64,000 nucleotides of DNA. It comes from Isoetes taiwanensis (lineage: Eukaryota; Streptophyta; Lycopodiopsida; Isoetales; Isoetaceae). The position numbers and the translations under genes are program-made. Of this stretch, positions 24,340 through 39,283 are shown in pieces; the first letter of the stretch is position 1; each line of letters starts with the position of its first letter. The notes under the pieces were generated by a model that had not been told where the DNA came from, ran no database searches, and was given only the letters and a program-made list of their open reading frames with translations. Location: contig JAJEKV010000095.1 in assembly GCA_021234155.1 (NCBI GenBank), forward strand, positions 1,820,043 through 1,884,042, in the 5' to 3' direction.

Positions 24340-25124
24340 CTAGGAGTAGGCGATGGATCAAATCTGAACTTCCATATTGCGCTTGAGCTTGGATTCTGTT
24401 AAGATAGATTCTTTATTTTGCAAAAAACATAATATGGATAATGACGCCCATCTTAAGAAAGAAAATAAAGACACAGATCTAGAAGTTTCTGAAAAGATGG
24501 CAAATAACAAGCCTAAGAATTTTATTTCATCCAACCGAGATGATAAAAATGGTGTTTCTATTTATATGACATCGCATCCACATCCAAAAAGCCGGATGGT
24601 CCCATATGCCAGCACCACAGATGTAATCTGCTCTGAAAAGTTAGCCTTTGCTAATCACATCAAAATTAAGCACTTTTCCCAAAGAGTTAAAAGGCAAACG
24701 GATTGACCACAGCTGTTCTCTTTCAGCCTGAGATCAGCCGGATTACAGCAAGAGCAACCTGAATAGGCCTCAAGAAGCAGCAGAACTTATAAATCCGCGC
24801 CAGCCTCAGCATCTAAGCAAAGGAATGACGACCCATTGCCGAAATCAGCCAGATCTGATAGAAGAACTCGGATTTTGAAGCAGTGACCCGAAGTTATCAA
24901 ATGAAGGTGCCGGATTCTGCAGAGCTCCGTTCAAATATTTACAAATTTCTTACCTTGCAGTGGGCGATTTGACCTTGATCTGAGTCGGAAACGGATTCTC
25001 TACCCACAGTACACTTGTTGCAAAACCGAACTCAGAGTTACCGCAGCTGGGTTGAAACATTTATAAAACCTTAAGCTCCATAAATGTGTATGATCAGGGA
25101 TGGCGGATCACTTAAAATCGTAGC
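24168..25124. repeat. Segmental duplication, copy 2 (partner 1-957)
   Basis: Direct repeat of window positions 1-957 with no net length change and about a dozen substitutions. Past 25124 the two copies are unrelated. The left boundary cannot be set because the partner is truncated by the window. Confidence 0.95.
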
Positions 25125-25317
25125 CATCCTAGCTATAAAAACTCCTCTCATCGTCCTGGTACTCCAATATTTATATCCACTCCAGAGCCACACAAACGCC
25201 TCTAAAGTTTATACGCCAGTGTTCTCCTGCAAGTATTTCCACTTAGCAAACAAAAGATTACCCTGTTCAAAACAAAAGGACAAAAACAAACCTTTCAATG
25301 TCTTTTAATAAGTGCTA

Positions 25318-25529
25318 GAAATTTGGCTGTAACTCCAATTCTCTCCTGTTTTTACTGAGAGGTAATGCAACCACTGCAAGCAATGCTGTATAGTTGATAG
25401 GCATCCCTGTTCCAATACCCAAAGTGGTCCATGATGCCAGAATACCTCCGTCATCAATATATTTGTTGCCAACGATTATGCACGATTCAGACAGAAAACA
25501 TGCAAATGTACGCAATATGCTAAAACATT
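25318..25529 (-). pseudogene. Terminal exon-like segment of unassigned membrane protein
   Basis: After a strong acceptor (ctttgttgcag) the minus frame runs CFSILRTFACFLSESCI, then ASWTTLGIGTGMPINYTALL and AVVALPLSKNRRELE, and ends at a stop. The tail has a hydrophobic helix followed by basic residues, similar in style to the last helix of NPF transporters (GIG...A...E-x-RR), but the match is weak. The frame does not join in phase with the exon-like segment at 25642-25734, so either an exon is missing or the gene is broken. Confidence 0.3.
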
Positions 25530-25624
25530 CTGCAACAAAGAAGCGCCGAGTTAGAGTAATGCCATTAACTAGGTAAACCAAAGAGTCCTTTCCTGAGATG
25601 CAAATGCAAGCTTTGCATCAGAGA

Positions 25625-25813
25625 AAATGCTTCCTACATACCATAGTGTCACAAAGAAACTTCGGTATTGCATCTCCACCATAAAATGCTAAGACACGAA
25701 AAAAGACCTCCGTTATCGAAATGCTACCAATAACCTGTTGCAAGTTAAAAATAGACGAATCAAATGCAAGTTAGAAAAAATAGAGGAACAAAAACGGATT
25801 ACATAATGCCAAA
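25625..25813. repeat. Exon-containing local duplication, copy 1 (partner 27131-27297)
   Basis: Shares gcttcctacataccat, ctccaccataaaatgcta, and a long block ending acggattacataatgcca with 27131-27297. The partner lacks 27 bp present here. The two copies bracket a 1.3-kb segment containing the SHMT pseudogene. Confidence 0.9.
25642..25734 (-). pseudogene. Exon-like segment, 31 codons, unassigned
   Basis: Bounded on the minus strand by an acceptor (ttgcaacag) and donor (GTATGTAGG), exactly 93 bp, open in one phase only: VIGSISITEVFFRVLAFYGG then DAIPKFLCDTM. The duplicated version at 27140-27220 has a 27-bp deletion and further changes. Phase 0 at both ends does not fit the neighbouring pieces. 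Confidence 0.35.
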
Positions 25814-25934
25814 GCATATACAAATTCAGATATATTAAAAAAAACATAGAATAAACAATAGAAAAGTTACATGACAATATTCTCAGGAAATCTTCAGTAC
25901 ATCTAAAGGAGATCTACCTGCAAGTATTTTCCAC

Positions 25935-26060
25935 ACGATTGCAAGTTCCTCCATTGGCACATTTGTCACATGTATCAGTGCTCATTTGTCACAGTTAAGC
26001 TCGCGATATTTGCCACAGGTGCAGGTTCCTCCATTGGCACATTTGACACATTGTCTGCCG
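25935..26060 (-). repeat. Two cysteine-rich direct repeats
   Basis: The word ttcctccattggcacattt occurs twice about 80 bp apart. On the minus strand the copies read CVKCANGGTCTCG and, in another frame, CDKCANGGTCNR, ending near a donor-like GCAG|GTAGAT. The C-x-x-C-x-NGGTC spacing suggests a Cys-rich (EGF- or metallothionein-like) exon, but a stop separates the copies. Confidence 0.4.
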
Positions 26061-26530
26061 AAACAGGTGCATAGAAAGACATGCTAAACGTAAGAAAAAA
26101 ACATATTAGACATGGCTTAGCACATGCTCAAACTCAAGAATCGCATTTTCAAGCTTAGCCATAGCTCAATCCACATAAATCAAGCATAAAGATTGTAGAT
26201 TGTAGAAGAAAGAAAGAAAGATTGTAGGTTAATGCATAACCCGTTGTCTCAAAGCGTGGTTCTCGGATCAATTTGAGCTTTCTTGGTGCATTTGCCGCTG
26301 TCGCCATAGCTAAACCAAAATAGAAAGCTTTAGATCAAAGAAACGACTAAAGATTCCTAATGTTTATTTACAAAATAAACCTTGTTTGAAGACTGGTTTT
26401 AGACGTCAAAGGATTGAGAATGCAACTATACGATAAGTGCATATTGAACGAAACGTACAAATTCTTCAATATAACATTAGTGACAGTTCATTAAATTTTA
26501 GATGAGCTGAATTCAAGCGTTGGATTAGAT

Positions 26531-26960
26531 AGCCTGTATCTGCAATAGCACGTAGCTTGGCATAGTCCCAATCCCTAGGGTATGCACTACCTCCATAGAT
26601 TATCATCGACACACCTAAAATCCAAAGCCTTAAGCCTCTAGCTTTACAAAATCAATGTAGCCGGTGTTGGGATCCACCTTATACAAAGAAACTCTCAAAA
26701 AAAAATCGAAGTCATTTGAAATCTTCTTTCCACCGGATGTATAATAACCATGTGTAAGATGACCACCGAAGGCGATCTAGGCCCATAATCCTACCATGCG
26801 GATTCAAGAAAGCTGTATATGCTTTGCAAAATTTGCAGGGCTGCCTGAATATGGCTGCACATTCACGCCCCATTTATCCGATTCCAAATTGAAGGCCTTA
26901 AGGGCTCTAGATCTGCAGAGATTCTCAATCTGGTCGATGAATTCATTGGCACCATAATAG
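26531..26960 (-). pseudogene. Serine hydroxymethyltransferase (SHMT) fragment, frameshifted
   Basis: SHMT is the PLP enzyme that interconverts serine and glycine using tetrahydrofolate. On the minus strand I read, in order: [36 protein letters not shown]; after a one-base frameshift, [15 protein letters not shown]; after another shift, [17 protein letters not shown]; then [11 protein letters not shown]; and finally [19 protein letters not shown]. These are consecutive conserved blocks of the large domain, about 150 of roughly 470-520 residues, stopping before the catalytic PLP-lysine region. Several frameshifts and stops make it non-coding. I see no introns inside, but cannot tell a processed copy from a fragment. 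It lies between the two copies of a local duplication. Confidence 0.85.
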
Positions 26961-27130
26961 TACGGTTTGCAATGCAGTATTAAATAAGCTACAACCTGGA
27001 AGAAGGCGCCCGACCATGGGGACAAGCAGTATCAATACCAGCACAACGGAGCTGTCGTGCTAAACCTTCTACCTGCATCCATAAACACAATTACCTGAGC
27101 AATGAAAACTCATTCCTTATTTTTTCATTT

Positions 27131-27297
27131 GAAATGCTTCCTACATACCATATCTCCACCATAAAATGCTAAGGCACAGAAAGACCTCGAGATTATCGAG
27201 CTGATGCTACCAATAACCTGTTGCAAGTTAAAAATAGACAAATCAAATGCAAGTTAGAAAAAATAGAGGAACAAAAACGGATTACATAATGCCAAAC
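27131..27297. repeat. Exon-containing local duplication, copy 2
   Basis: Partner of 25625-25813, offset about 1484 bp. Carries the decayed version of the 31-codon exon-like segment. Confidence 0.9.
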
Positions 27298-27301
27298 AAT
27301 G

Positions 27302-27506
27302 CATTCATACCAGAGAACATGAGATTCTTTAGCTCAATAATCTGCAGGACCAATGGAGTCATTGAAATGTTCAAAATAAAGGCCCTGCCATAGCTGCAGT
27401 GACCTAGGGTCGCCATTCCGGCATAGCCAATCAAGGAAAGCTGGGTTATACAGGGATTCACAAACGTCGTCGTCATATCCTGCTCTCCGCCATAGCCCGA
27501 CCACAA
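27302..27506 (-). pseudogene. Exon-like segment of unassigned membrane protein
   Basis: Minus frame reads MTTTFVNPCITQLSLIGYAG, then ISMTPLVLQIIELKNLMFS up to a possible donor (TCTG|GTATGA). It is hydrophobic in the first half. Its phase does not join with the 25642-25734 segment or with its duplicate. It probably belonged to the same broken gene. Confidence 0.3.
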
Positions 27507-27559
27507 GCCAGCCGGAACCGAGAACAGAGAAAAGTGGAAAATATCTTTGGATGATTTTT

Positions 27560-27970
27560 AATTAATGTGCATTGCCACCTCATGAAGGTGGACATTAAAT
27601 TTCTTTGCCCATTAAATTTCCTTGACTTTTAAATCAAGGGAAGAGATTAGAAGCCCCAATTCCAATGATCTGGATTAAAAGCCCCAATTCTATCACCTTC
27701 CTTGCAACTTCCTATCCAAAATTGACGGCCAAGATTTGACCTTCCCTTTTAATCCGACGGCCCATATGAAAAGCCCCAAATAATTTTAATCGACGGTCTA
27801 GATAAAATGCCCCAATTTCAAGGGCCCAGATTAAAAGCCCCAAATAAGGGGGGATGCTTGGGGTGTTACGAGGTGGCACCGTCTGGGCCGTCCATCTCAA
27901 AGATGGACGGCCGAGATCAATCTCTACATCATGTTGGCAGGCACTCATATAATTGTATATATATAAGGAT
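27560..27970 (+). repeat. TAJ 3' segment, diverged subtype
   Basis: Contains repeated aaaagccccaa words (27650-27850), cttccttgcaacttcc, gacggcc blocks and the terminus AATTGTATATATATA. It is an amalgam of the two TAJ 3' subtypes and abuts a long (TA)n tract. Confidence 0.75.
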
Positions 27971-27972
27971 AA

Positions 27973-28032
<60 letters not shown>
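27971..28032. repeat. (TA)n tract between TAJ units
   Basis: About 60 bp of TA repeats with AATTGTATATATATA on the left and ACAAGTGG on the right, the standard TAJ junction. Confidence 0.95.
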
Positions 28033-28035
<3 letters not shown>

Positions 28036-29954
28036 AGTGGTTGTACTATGAGGGGGTGTACAAATTCGACCAAAAGCCAAATGTAGAGCCATCCAACGAA
28101 GATTCTATAAAGACTCTTGGATTCTCTAAAGTAATGTAAAGATTCCCCTAAATTCTTTGAGATTCCATCAATTTTCCCTTATATTCCACAAGATCCCTTG
28201 ATAATCCTCGAGATTCTATATGATTCTATAGACATTCCTTTAGATTCTCCTAGATTTTCAAATATTCTTTTAAGATTCCCATAGATTCCCTAAGATTCTC
28301 TTGAGATTCTTCTAGATTTCCAAAGAATATTCCAAGATTCCTCCAGGTTTGTCAAGGTTCTATGTAGGTTACCCCTAGATTCCCTTAGATTCTATAAAGA
28401 TTACAATAGATTCTTCAGGATTCCATCAAGACTTCCCTGAAGTCTCAAAATTTTTATTAAGATCCACTTAGATTCTCGTGGATCTCCAAAGATTCTTCCA
28501 AGCTTCCCATAGATTCCATGTAGATTCCTCAAGATTCTCCAAGATTCCATCAAGATTCCCTTAAATTAAAAGATTTTATGGAGATTCCTTTAGATTGGCC
28601 TAGATCCTCAAAGATTCTCCCAAGATTCTCTTAGATTCCTAAATATTCTATGTCAATTCTCTTAGATTATTTAAGATCCTATATAGATTCCTTTAGATTC
28701 TCCAAGATTCCATCAAGATTCCCTTAAATTGTCAAAGATTTTATGAAGGTTCTTAGAGATTCTCTTAAGATTCCTATGGACTCCCAAGATTCTCTTAGAT
28801 TCTATTTGATTCTAAAAAGATTCTTTTAGATTCTCCAAGTTTCCATCAAGATTCCCTTAGATTCTCCAAGATTCCATCAAGATTCCCATAGATTCTCCAA
28901 GTTTCTATGAAGATTCCTCAGATTCCTACTTAGATTTTGAAGCTTATCTCAACATTCCTCTAGATTCTCCAAGATTTCCTAATATTCTATGTATATTCTC
29001 TAGTTTCTACTGAAGAGTTCCTAGGTTCTCCAAGATTCTACCAATATTCCCCTATATGTTCTAAAAATATTTTATGAAGATTCCCTTGGATTCCTTAGAT
29101 TCTCAAGGATTCACTTGTGATTCCCATAGATTCCCTAATATTCCAATGAGATTCCTCTAGATTCTCTAAGATCCCATGAAGATTCTCAAGATTCTCCTAA
29201 ATTATAATAGATTACGTAAAGATTCCATGAAGATTCTCAATATTCGATCACATTGACTCTTACTACGACGGAATGATGCCAAGGCACCACTCTTTAAAAA
29301 GTTCTCGTGAGAGGAATCCAATGGCATGGGTCCCACCTTCATCCCACCCCTCTCGTAAGTTCACGGGCCCTTGAAGATGATTATAGAAAGGAAGCTTCCT
29401 AAAAATCCACTCATAAATGTTGGTGTCACATCACTACTTTTTTTATTAAATAAGGGTGCCACCTCACCTCCTTTAATAAAAAATTGCATTTAAATAAAAT
29501 ACTTAATGGCCAAGATTTCACCTCCCCCTTTTGATCCAATGGCTGAGATTGGTTGCACCAAAAAGCATTTGCACTCTCTCTAAAATTAATATAGGCAAAA
29601 AGAATTAATATTTATTAATATAGGCAATTAAAATCTTGTCACCTCATAACTTAGCATTTAATGTATTTAGGTAGAATTAAATGCCTATTTTTGACAACCA
29701 AGATTAAATTTCCCCTTTAATTCTATGGAAGGAAACTTCCTTGCACTCTCCCTAAAAGAAATCAAGGGCCACGATTTTTCGCGTGCCCGATCGACGGCCC
29801 AGAGATGGGGTGCATGCCCCATGCATGCCCCATGCATGCCCCCCCATGAAATCCAAGGGCTATTGTCGCGCCACCTCAGAAAATGGACGGCTGGGATGAA
29901 TCTCTACAAAGATTCACCCCCCCATAGGACACATCCAATAATTGTATATATATA
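28033..29954 (+). repeat. TAJ full unit with GATTC array
   Basis: Starts ACAAGTGGTTGTACTATGAG, carries a GATTC array (about 28085-29245), the conserved ttcgatcacattg..cattcca-type block, two CATGCATG boxes (29820-29827, 29831-29838) and the terminal AATTGTATATATATA. The G-box equivalent is mutated (GCGTGC at about 29781). About 1.9 kb, without a transposase-like frame. Confidence 0.9.
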
Positions 29955-29967
29955 ATAGATAATAGAT

Positions 29968-29968
<1 letters not shown>

Positions 29969-30020
<52 letters not shown>
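29969..30020. repeat. (TA)n tract, left flank of Helitron
   Basis: TA repeats that continue on the other side of the Helitron at 33757-33853; together they form one TAJ junction. Confidence 0.95.
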
Positions 30021-30023
<3 letters not shown>

Positions 30024-30752
30024 TTTATTATAAAGTTTTAGTGTATGTCGTGCATAAAACCCTAAAACTTTCGACGGCCCAGATTTCGTTTTGGTTTTAG
30101 ATCGAATGGATTAGGTTTCTCTAGGGTTTCAGCCGAGAGAAAAAGAGGGGTTTCAGTCCGTCGATCATCTCCCTAGCTTGGGGTGCTGCCCCGCTTCCTC
30201 AGTGCCATGCCATAGCCAAGCAGTGCTAAAATATCCGGTTGAGCAGGGTATAGCTTTAGGCGATTGGATCTACTCTTATAGAAAAGCTTTCTGCTTCCGT
30301 TTCTACTTCCGGTGGCCAGAACGGCAGTCATGAATTTTTGTTTCAGTTGGTTGCACCTAAGCGACATTTAGGGCACATGTAGAGTGTTCTCGAGATATCC
30401 GACCCTTTGCTCTTTTCGTTTTAGTGTAGAAGATCCGGAAGATTTCAGTTGGCACGATGGTTGCTCCTTCACTCAAACACACGGCTCCTCTAAAACGAAA
30501 TTGTTCACCTCCTATGATTCCAAGGGCACAATGCTTTGTGGAGGCCTGTGAAGAATCCCCTCGAATTTTGATCTGCACCCTTCTTTCTGGAATGACTATA
30601 ATGTACAAATTGGGAAACTTCTTCTATTTCATTGTGACAAGAAGAAAGTCTTTTGTACAATAGGTCTTCCCAAATAGGATGATAGCTGGCGCGACAAAGG
30701 TCCTGATGGCAATTTGTGATTTCAAAAACCTATATTTTCAATTTTACTCAAG

Positions 30753-31151
30753 GTGTTTCTTGATTGTTACAAGATATGCGCTTTGCCCCCTTTATTCTAC
30801 TTTTTGCAAGCAAACATGAGCTTGGACTTATTACTTGGTGCAGGAAATTTAAACACCCCGTTGACATCAAGCATCCAAAGGCACTGTAAAAGGAAAATGG
30901 TGGAATCAAGAAGTTTCAAGGTAATAGTGTTTAATATCCGGTTCAACATCACGATTTGCGAGTGGATGATAAGTTTGTCCATCATGCAAAGATTTGACAC
31001 CGATCCCATTGCAGGACCGAGCTTCAGCAAAAAAGTGGATAGAAAAGTTAGAGACGAACGTGAGTCTCAAGTAAGTCTTATTGCATGTATATGCGGCGTT
31101 ATTATTAGATTTATAGATATTAAAGGCGTTGACAGAAAGATGTTCTCTTAG
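30753..31151 (+). other. Open frame inside Helitron, unassigned
   Basis: 132 codons on the element's sense strand, no recognised motif. It contains possible splice donors (for example AAG|GTAATAG near 30918), so it may be exon plus intron read-through of captured host DNA rather than a coding gene. Confidence 0.15.
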
Positions 31152-33557
31152 AAACATAGGCTATTCTAAGGGATGGTGCACGGCCTGAAAAGTTCACATT
31201 TCATGCATGGTTCCTCGGGTAGAAGAAGTATGTTGGTTGAGTGTGTTGTATATTCTTTATGTCTAGCTAATGATACAGTTGGATTTATACAGCTACAAAC
31301 AGATGCTGAGGATGAGGCTTCATACTCTTTGGTGTGAAAGTACCATTGGGATGTAAGTATACACGGTTATTCTACTATAGAAAGTTTTTCATTCTTCTCA
31401 TTTCTGCTACAATTTTGCAGCTTTCTGGCAAAGGGATGCCCTTATGTACTTAATGAGTGTTGTTGTTTTTCAAATGAAACTACACCACTTGCTGGACATT
31501 TGGGCCTAGGACGTTTGAAGAGGTATTCAAACCTGTATGTTGCTTTTGTATGTTTCTTTCAGTCTCTTGCTTAGGGAATAGGAATTTCTAATGAAATGGC
31601 AATTCATATTGGAGAACATATACCGATAAAAAATATAGGAGCCAAATCATACAAACCGGATTTCAAATAGTTATATTGTCGCAAAATGTGCTCAAAATAT
31701 AAGGAAAGTGTAGCCGCCTTTTAAGGAAGCAAAGAAAAAGTATTGACATGATGCCTCACTATGATATGGTTTCGAGACTTTTACACTTGCATCACATTGG
31801 TAACACATCCCGGACAATGGAAATTTCGCTTGAAGGTGGAAATTCCTCTATCGAGACCTCAAGGGATAGCAAACATCATCAAATTAGGTTGATGTATATC
31901 AGCCGGTATGTATGCTACTACTAAATGGTCCTCAAATTATCTTGCCTATGGCACAAATCTGGAAAATTGAAAACACTATTTTGCGAGTATGTGATGTTTT
32001 CGCTCAAGTTGGTGCCTTAGAATTTGGATCCGTGGGCTAAAAAGGTGCAAAGGATCTTTACACACATTTCATGATGAGTTGGTGCATGAGTGGATAGCTA
32101 TGAGTGGATAGCTACGAAAACAATGAATTCGGGCAACGCTTCAAAACTTGAATTCACATATAAAAACAGGATGATCATGTGCCAAATGTGTACCTTTTTG
32201 TTAGGCATACCTCGATATGGAAAGAGATGCATCTTTGTGTGGCCATGTAGAGAAATTGGGTGTAGCATTTGGACTTTTGCATCCGCCACAAGAGCAAACA
32301 TTATCGGTGAAAAAAACTTAGAAGATATGCATTGATTGTCATGATGTGATGAAGGTAATATGCAGGAATGAGGGAAGGAAGATTATTCTCTAAGAAAGCG
32401 ATTGGGCCCATCATTTGAAAGGCGCTCTTCCCTCCGTGGAAATATGTGGTAATTAAAACCCTTATGCCTGTGCAAATGCTTTGGATCAAATTTCCTCACT
32501 CGACAATATTTTCTATGAAATGGAGGTGTTAAAATCTAACATGTAAATAGATGTTTAAAGCAGGATCAATGGTGCTTGGAAATCTATTTTATAGAGGATA
32601 AGTAATTGTGGCACCTGGTACTTAGATTGATTGCTTAAGCCAAATTACTTTGAGATGGAACAGTGATATAAGCTGACAAGGTTGTCCAACCCGAAGGTGA
32701 GTAATATATCCATCTTATATTTTAACTGAAACTGCTTTGTCCATGAACCTTTAGTTTTTGCACACGTCATTGTTTAAGCGACGCAAGCAAAAAGTCTCTA
32801 AGACGAGTATAAAAAATCGTGAATGCGAAAGTTGCTATATTTTGATATAGATTGACCATAAAGATTCTATACAGGATGATATGAACTCAATTTACTGACT
32901 TGAAGCTCAAGATTTTTATAGATCACAATTCAAATCAAACAGCTAGATCTTTAAATGCTCTAAAGCAACTTCATCTAGATAAGCAACTTGGTAAAATCCC
33001 ATGAAATATGGCAATCATTTACAAATAGCATAGCACTTTTGAACAATAACACATCTACAAAACTACCATATAAAATATAGATTGGGCAATATTTGTAAAA
33101 CAACCACATGTTGTTTATGTGATTTAACAAGGACGTCCCACCAAACTATTGTTTCTTATGTTCATTTTTTTTTATGCTTATTAAACAAAGGCATTATTAG
33201 ATTGTTATTACGTGTTCTGTTTATCGATAATCATTTTTAAGACATTTGTAATAAGGAGAATGTTGAGAAGAGGAACTAACTGGTTTTGTGAATTTAAGAT
33301 TGTCTTTAACAACCTTTATCACACATTACCTAAATGTCAATAAATTTTGATGTTTAAGGAAACTTAAGCAAAATTTGATGTTGGGAAAGAGTTGTAAAGA
33401 GTACATACAATAACCTAAACATCCAATGCACACGACCAATTATAGCCCAACAACACATATGCAAGCTGTGCAATTCAGTTGATTAGTGCATTTACAGGTT
33501 TAAGACCCTATATAACTAACAAACCCAGGCCATCAATCCTATACATCTAACAAACCC

Positions 33558-33586
33558 AGCCCATCAACGATGGGCACAGTAACTAT
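33558..33586 (+). mobile_element. Decayed Helitron-type 3' terminus (decoy)
   Basis: GCCCATCAACGATGGGCAC followed by AGTAACTATG parallels the functional end (GCCCAGCAACGCTGGGCAC, CGTTACTAGT), with stem changes that still pair and CTAG altered to CTAT. It lies about 170 bp before the true end. Confidence 0.6.
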
Positions 33587-33755
33587 GAGTAAAGATGTAC
33601 TACCTCTTCAATGTGCAATTTTCAAGATGTCAACAATAAAAGGATATGTTTGAGAATTTTTGTTACAATAAAAAGGTACTGCACACTTCTTCCATTGCGG
33701 CCAAAAGATTTACAGATTTCCAACTGATGCCCAGCAACGCTGGGCACCGTTACTA

Positions 33756-36530
<2,775 letters not shown>

Positions 36531-36532
36531 TA

Positions 36533-36535
<3 letters not shown>

Positions 36536-36570
<35 letters not shown>
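36536..36570. repeat. (TA)n tract after TAJ unit
   Basis: TA repeats followed by ACAAGTTTTTGTACTATC; beyond that the sequence is unrelated to other TAJ starts (an old AT-rich repeat shared with 20.1-21.3 kb). Confidence 0.95.
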
Positions 36571-36573
<3 letters not shown>

Positions 36574-38555
36574 AGTTTTTGTACTATCAATGGGTTTATC
36601 AGCTATGGTTTATGAACATCTGGGAATAAAATACGAGTTATTAATAGAGTTGGATAGCTTAGAATTGAGTTAGAAGTCATCGGTAAATGACAAAATTTTG
36701 TTTGTTCAAGTCGAATTCATGTATCATAGTCTACTGATTTATTGTCATCATAACCTCTTGCACAAATGGTAGCATGCATCTAGTTAAAGCTAAATTCCTT
36801 GACTAATAGCCATTCAATGAAGCTCACCATCGTTTATTAGAACTTCTGAGACTCGAAAGTTAAATTTGAATTAAAGTAGAAGAGTCTTATAGCAAGTCGA
36901 ACGGTCATTCGTGGATCAATTTACGTATGATGAATTTACAATAAAGATCTTGGCACGGAGTTTGGTTTGTCTATGCTAATGATCCTATTGTGTATAGACA
37001 AATAAGAAAGCCAAAGTTGTACACCACGAAGTCGAACTAATACAACAGTGTAAAGCATTTTCGAAATCCCATGCAAAACTTCCCTAATGTAGAAAGTTTT
37101 CTAATTTTGTCAAATGATAATTTTTTTTTAACAAAATTGTATAACTACTTCCAAAGCAATGTCTAACATTGGAAGAGGGATGCCTTTGTCTCAAATAAGT
37201 CGAATTCAATGTCTCCTCTAACAAGGAACATGAGCGTATTCGTTGAACAACCTACAACCTACAGGAAATGCATCCACACAAACTTGCAACCTACCCAAAT
37301 TGTGAATATTAAGTCATTTGAGGGTTGTTATATTCCCAATCATCTCGATTGAAAGCCTAACCTCTTCAACTGGAAGCTAAGCATCCCTAACAAGTGTATA
37401 ACGTGCAGAATAATGTTTGAGATATGCGGGACATGTAATTTTTTATGCAATGCAAAACATCCTGGGGGACATTCCATGCATCTTCTTTTCGAAAGAACCT
37501 CTTACGACTTACGGCAATTTAGTCGAAATAGAGAAAAACTTCGCTCAATCATTACTGTCAAAAGAGTCATTCTGATTATTATCGAAAATATACTGACAAC
37601 TTAATGAAAATCATGCCAGATCTTCCATTGCCAACCCTCTTTAAGCAAAACTGCATGTGTACCACATACCCTGCCTGCACAGTCGTTTAAATTTCTTTTT
37701 GTAGGCGCAGTATTCAGATGCCATGCCCTGTAATGATAGGCAGTGCAAAAGCAAAAGCTCTAGTGTGTTTACTTGGTGCTAAATATCAAATTTAATTCCA
37801 AACGAAATTATGTGTCGCAGTTGCCGGATCTTCTTAACCTTCACCAAGGAATCACATCACTTCTTCTGTTAAGAGAACTTGTACAGGTTCCGGCTTGAAT
37901 CTACAGACACTGATTCTATCAGCACCATATCAAATTCAAAATAATTCAAGACCCATAAAATATACATTGTTTCCCCAAGACAGGGTGGACAGCTAGCGAG
38001 TCTTTCTTATCTAGACACCACTCGTCTAATGTGGACTTTTTCCTTCTGCTTTTCTTCAGCCTCAATGCTTTCAACAATTTTTGGAATCCTAATAAGATCA
38101 ACTTTATCAAATTAGAATCAAATGTTCATCTCGGGCGAAAAATGATGCATCTGCTAACAGAGCCGGGCCCTGCAAAAAAATGCCATAATACACTGTTTAA
38201 GTTACCCCCGGCAGTTTATTTAAAAATCCGCAGCTGCAATAAAACATCAGTTCTATGAATTCACAACTCCGTTATTCTATCGCACAAATAAAGCACTGTA
38301 GGTATGCAGTTACGGAAGGATCATAAAGAATGCCAAATTTGGATCACAGAAATGCATGGCATGGAACACAAATTATGCAGAAAGTAAAGATTAAGTTCAG
38401 TTGACATTTGAAAATGCACCCGCAGTGGTTGAAGCTCATCCTATCCATGATTTTTGCAGTCAAAAACTCCTCTAGATAGAGACCGTGAGCCACAAAATAG
38501 AACTTAGATCAACAAAGGTTATATTAAACAATCCAAAAAACAACCAAGAGAATAC

Positions 38556-38656
38556 CATGAATGCAGCCATAAAACCCAATGCTTCATCCAGTCGATTTGC
38601 TAATTCATGAATCCGATGATCATGGCATCCGCTATTCACATAGGACCCTTCACATT
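38556..38656 (-). other. Candidate internal exon, 33 codons, unassigned
   Basis: On the minus strand a polypyrimidine-like acceptor (cttctttgttgcag) and a donor (CATG|GTATTC) bound 101 bp that is open to the last base: CEGSYVNSGCHDHRIHELAN then RLDEALGFMAAFM. The acceptor context resembles that at 25530. No family recognised. Confidence 0.3.
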
Positions 38657-39031
38657 CTGCAACAAAGAAGAAGGTGTGAAAACGTCTGTGTCAAATCAAA
38701 ATCCAAACCTTGTAATTCTGTGGCAAATTAACCAGACTTGCAAAACATGCATAGCGTAAAAGAATTCATTAAGAATCTAATAGTTATTGATTGTAGCGGC
38801 TATTAATTGATCGAAAATCAACTTTGGCTTAGCTCAACACCCAAACTTTTTGAAAGAGGCTCGCACAAAGATCGAGGGCTTCGCTAAGAATGAGACAAAG
38901 AACAAAAAATGTATAATCTAATGTAGCTTGAGATCTATGGCTTAGCTCTAAAAAGTAAAATGAGGAAAAAAGAATGCAAGAACATACGGTTTTTCCAAAT
39001 TTTCCAGTGGAAAGCACTGCCGTGAAGAAGT

Positions 39032-39283
39032 TTAAAGAAGTTTAAATATGGATAAAAGCAGATGAATAGCTTCCAGGCTTGCCCCGATAGCCGCTCTTGG
39101 ATTTAAAGAACAATGGGGCTTTTCATGTCTCCTCCATTTATTCCTGGCCCAGAAGATTGCTCCGAAGCTTAAACTGATGTTCCAGAGCAGAATTAACATG
39201 GGCTTATTACCACCGAGCCCATGCATTCCGAAAAGCACAACAAAGCTAGAAACGCAACAAACCGTAAAAATCCGGGTAACCAT
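39032..39283 (-). other. Membrane-like open frame, unassigned
   Basis: An 83-codon minus frame with hydrophobic segments IFTVCCVSSFVVLFGM and MLILLWNISLSFGAIFWA. The GLGGNKP motif between them recalls the GTGGxKP motif of NPF transporters, but the following FGADQF block is absent. Possibly a second transporter relic. Confidence 0.2.
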
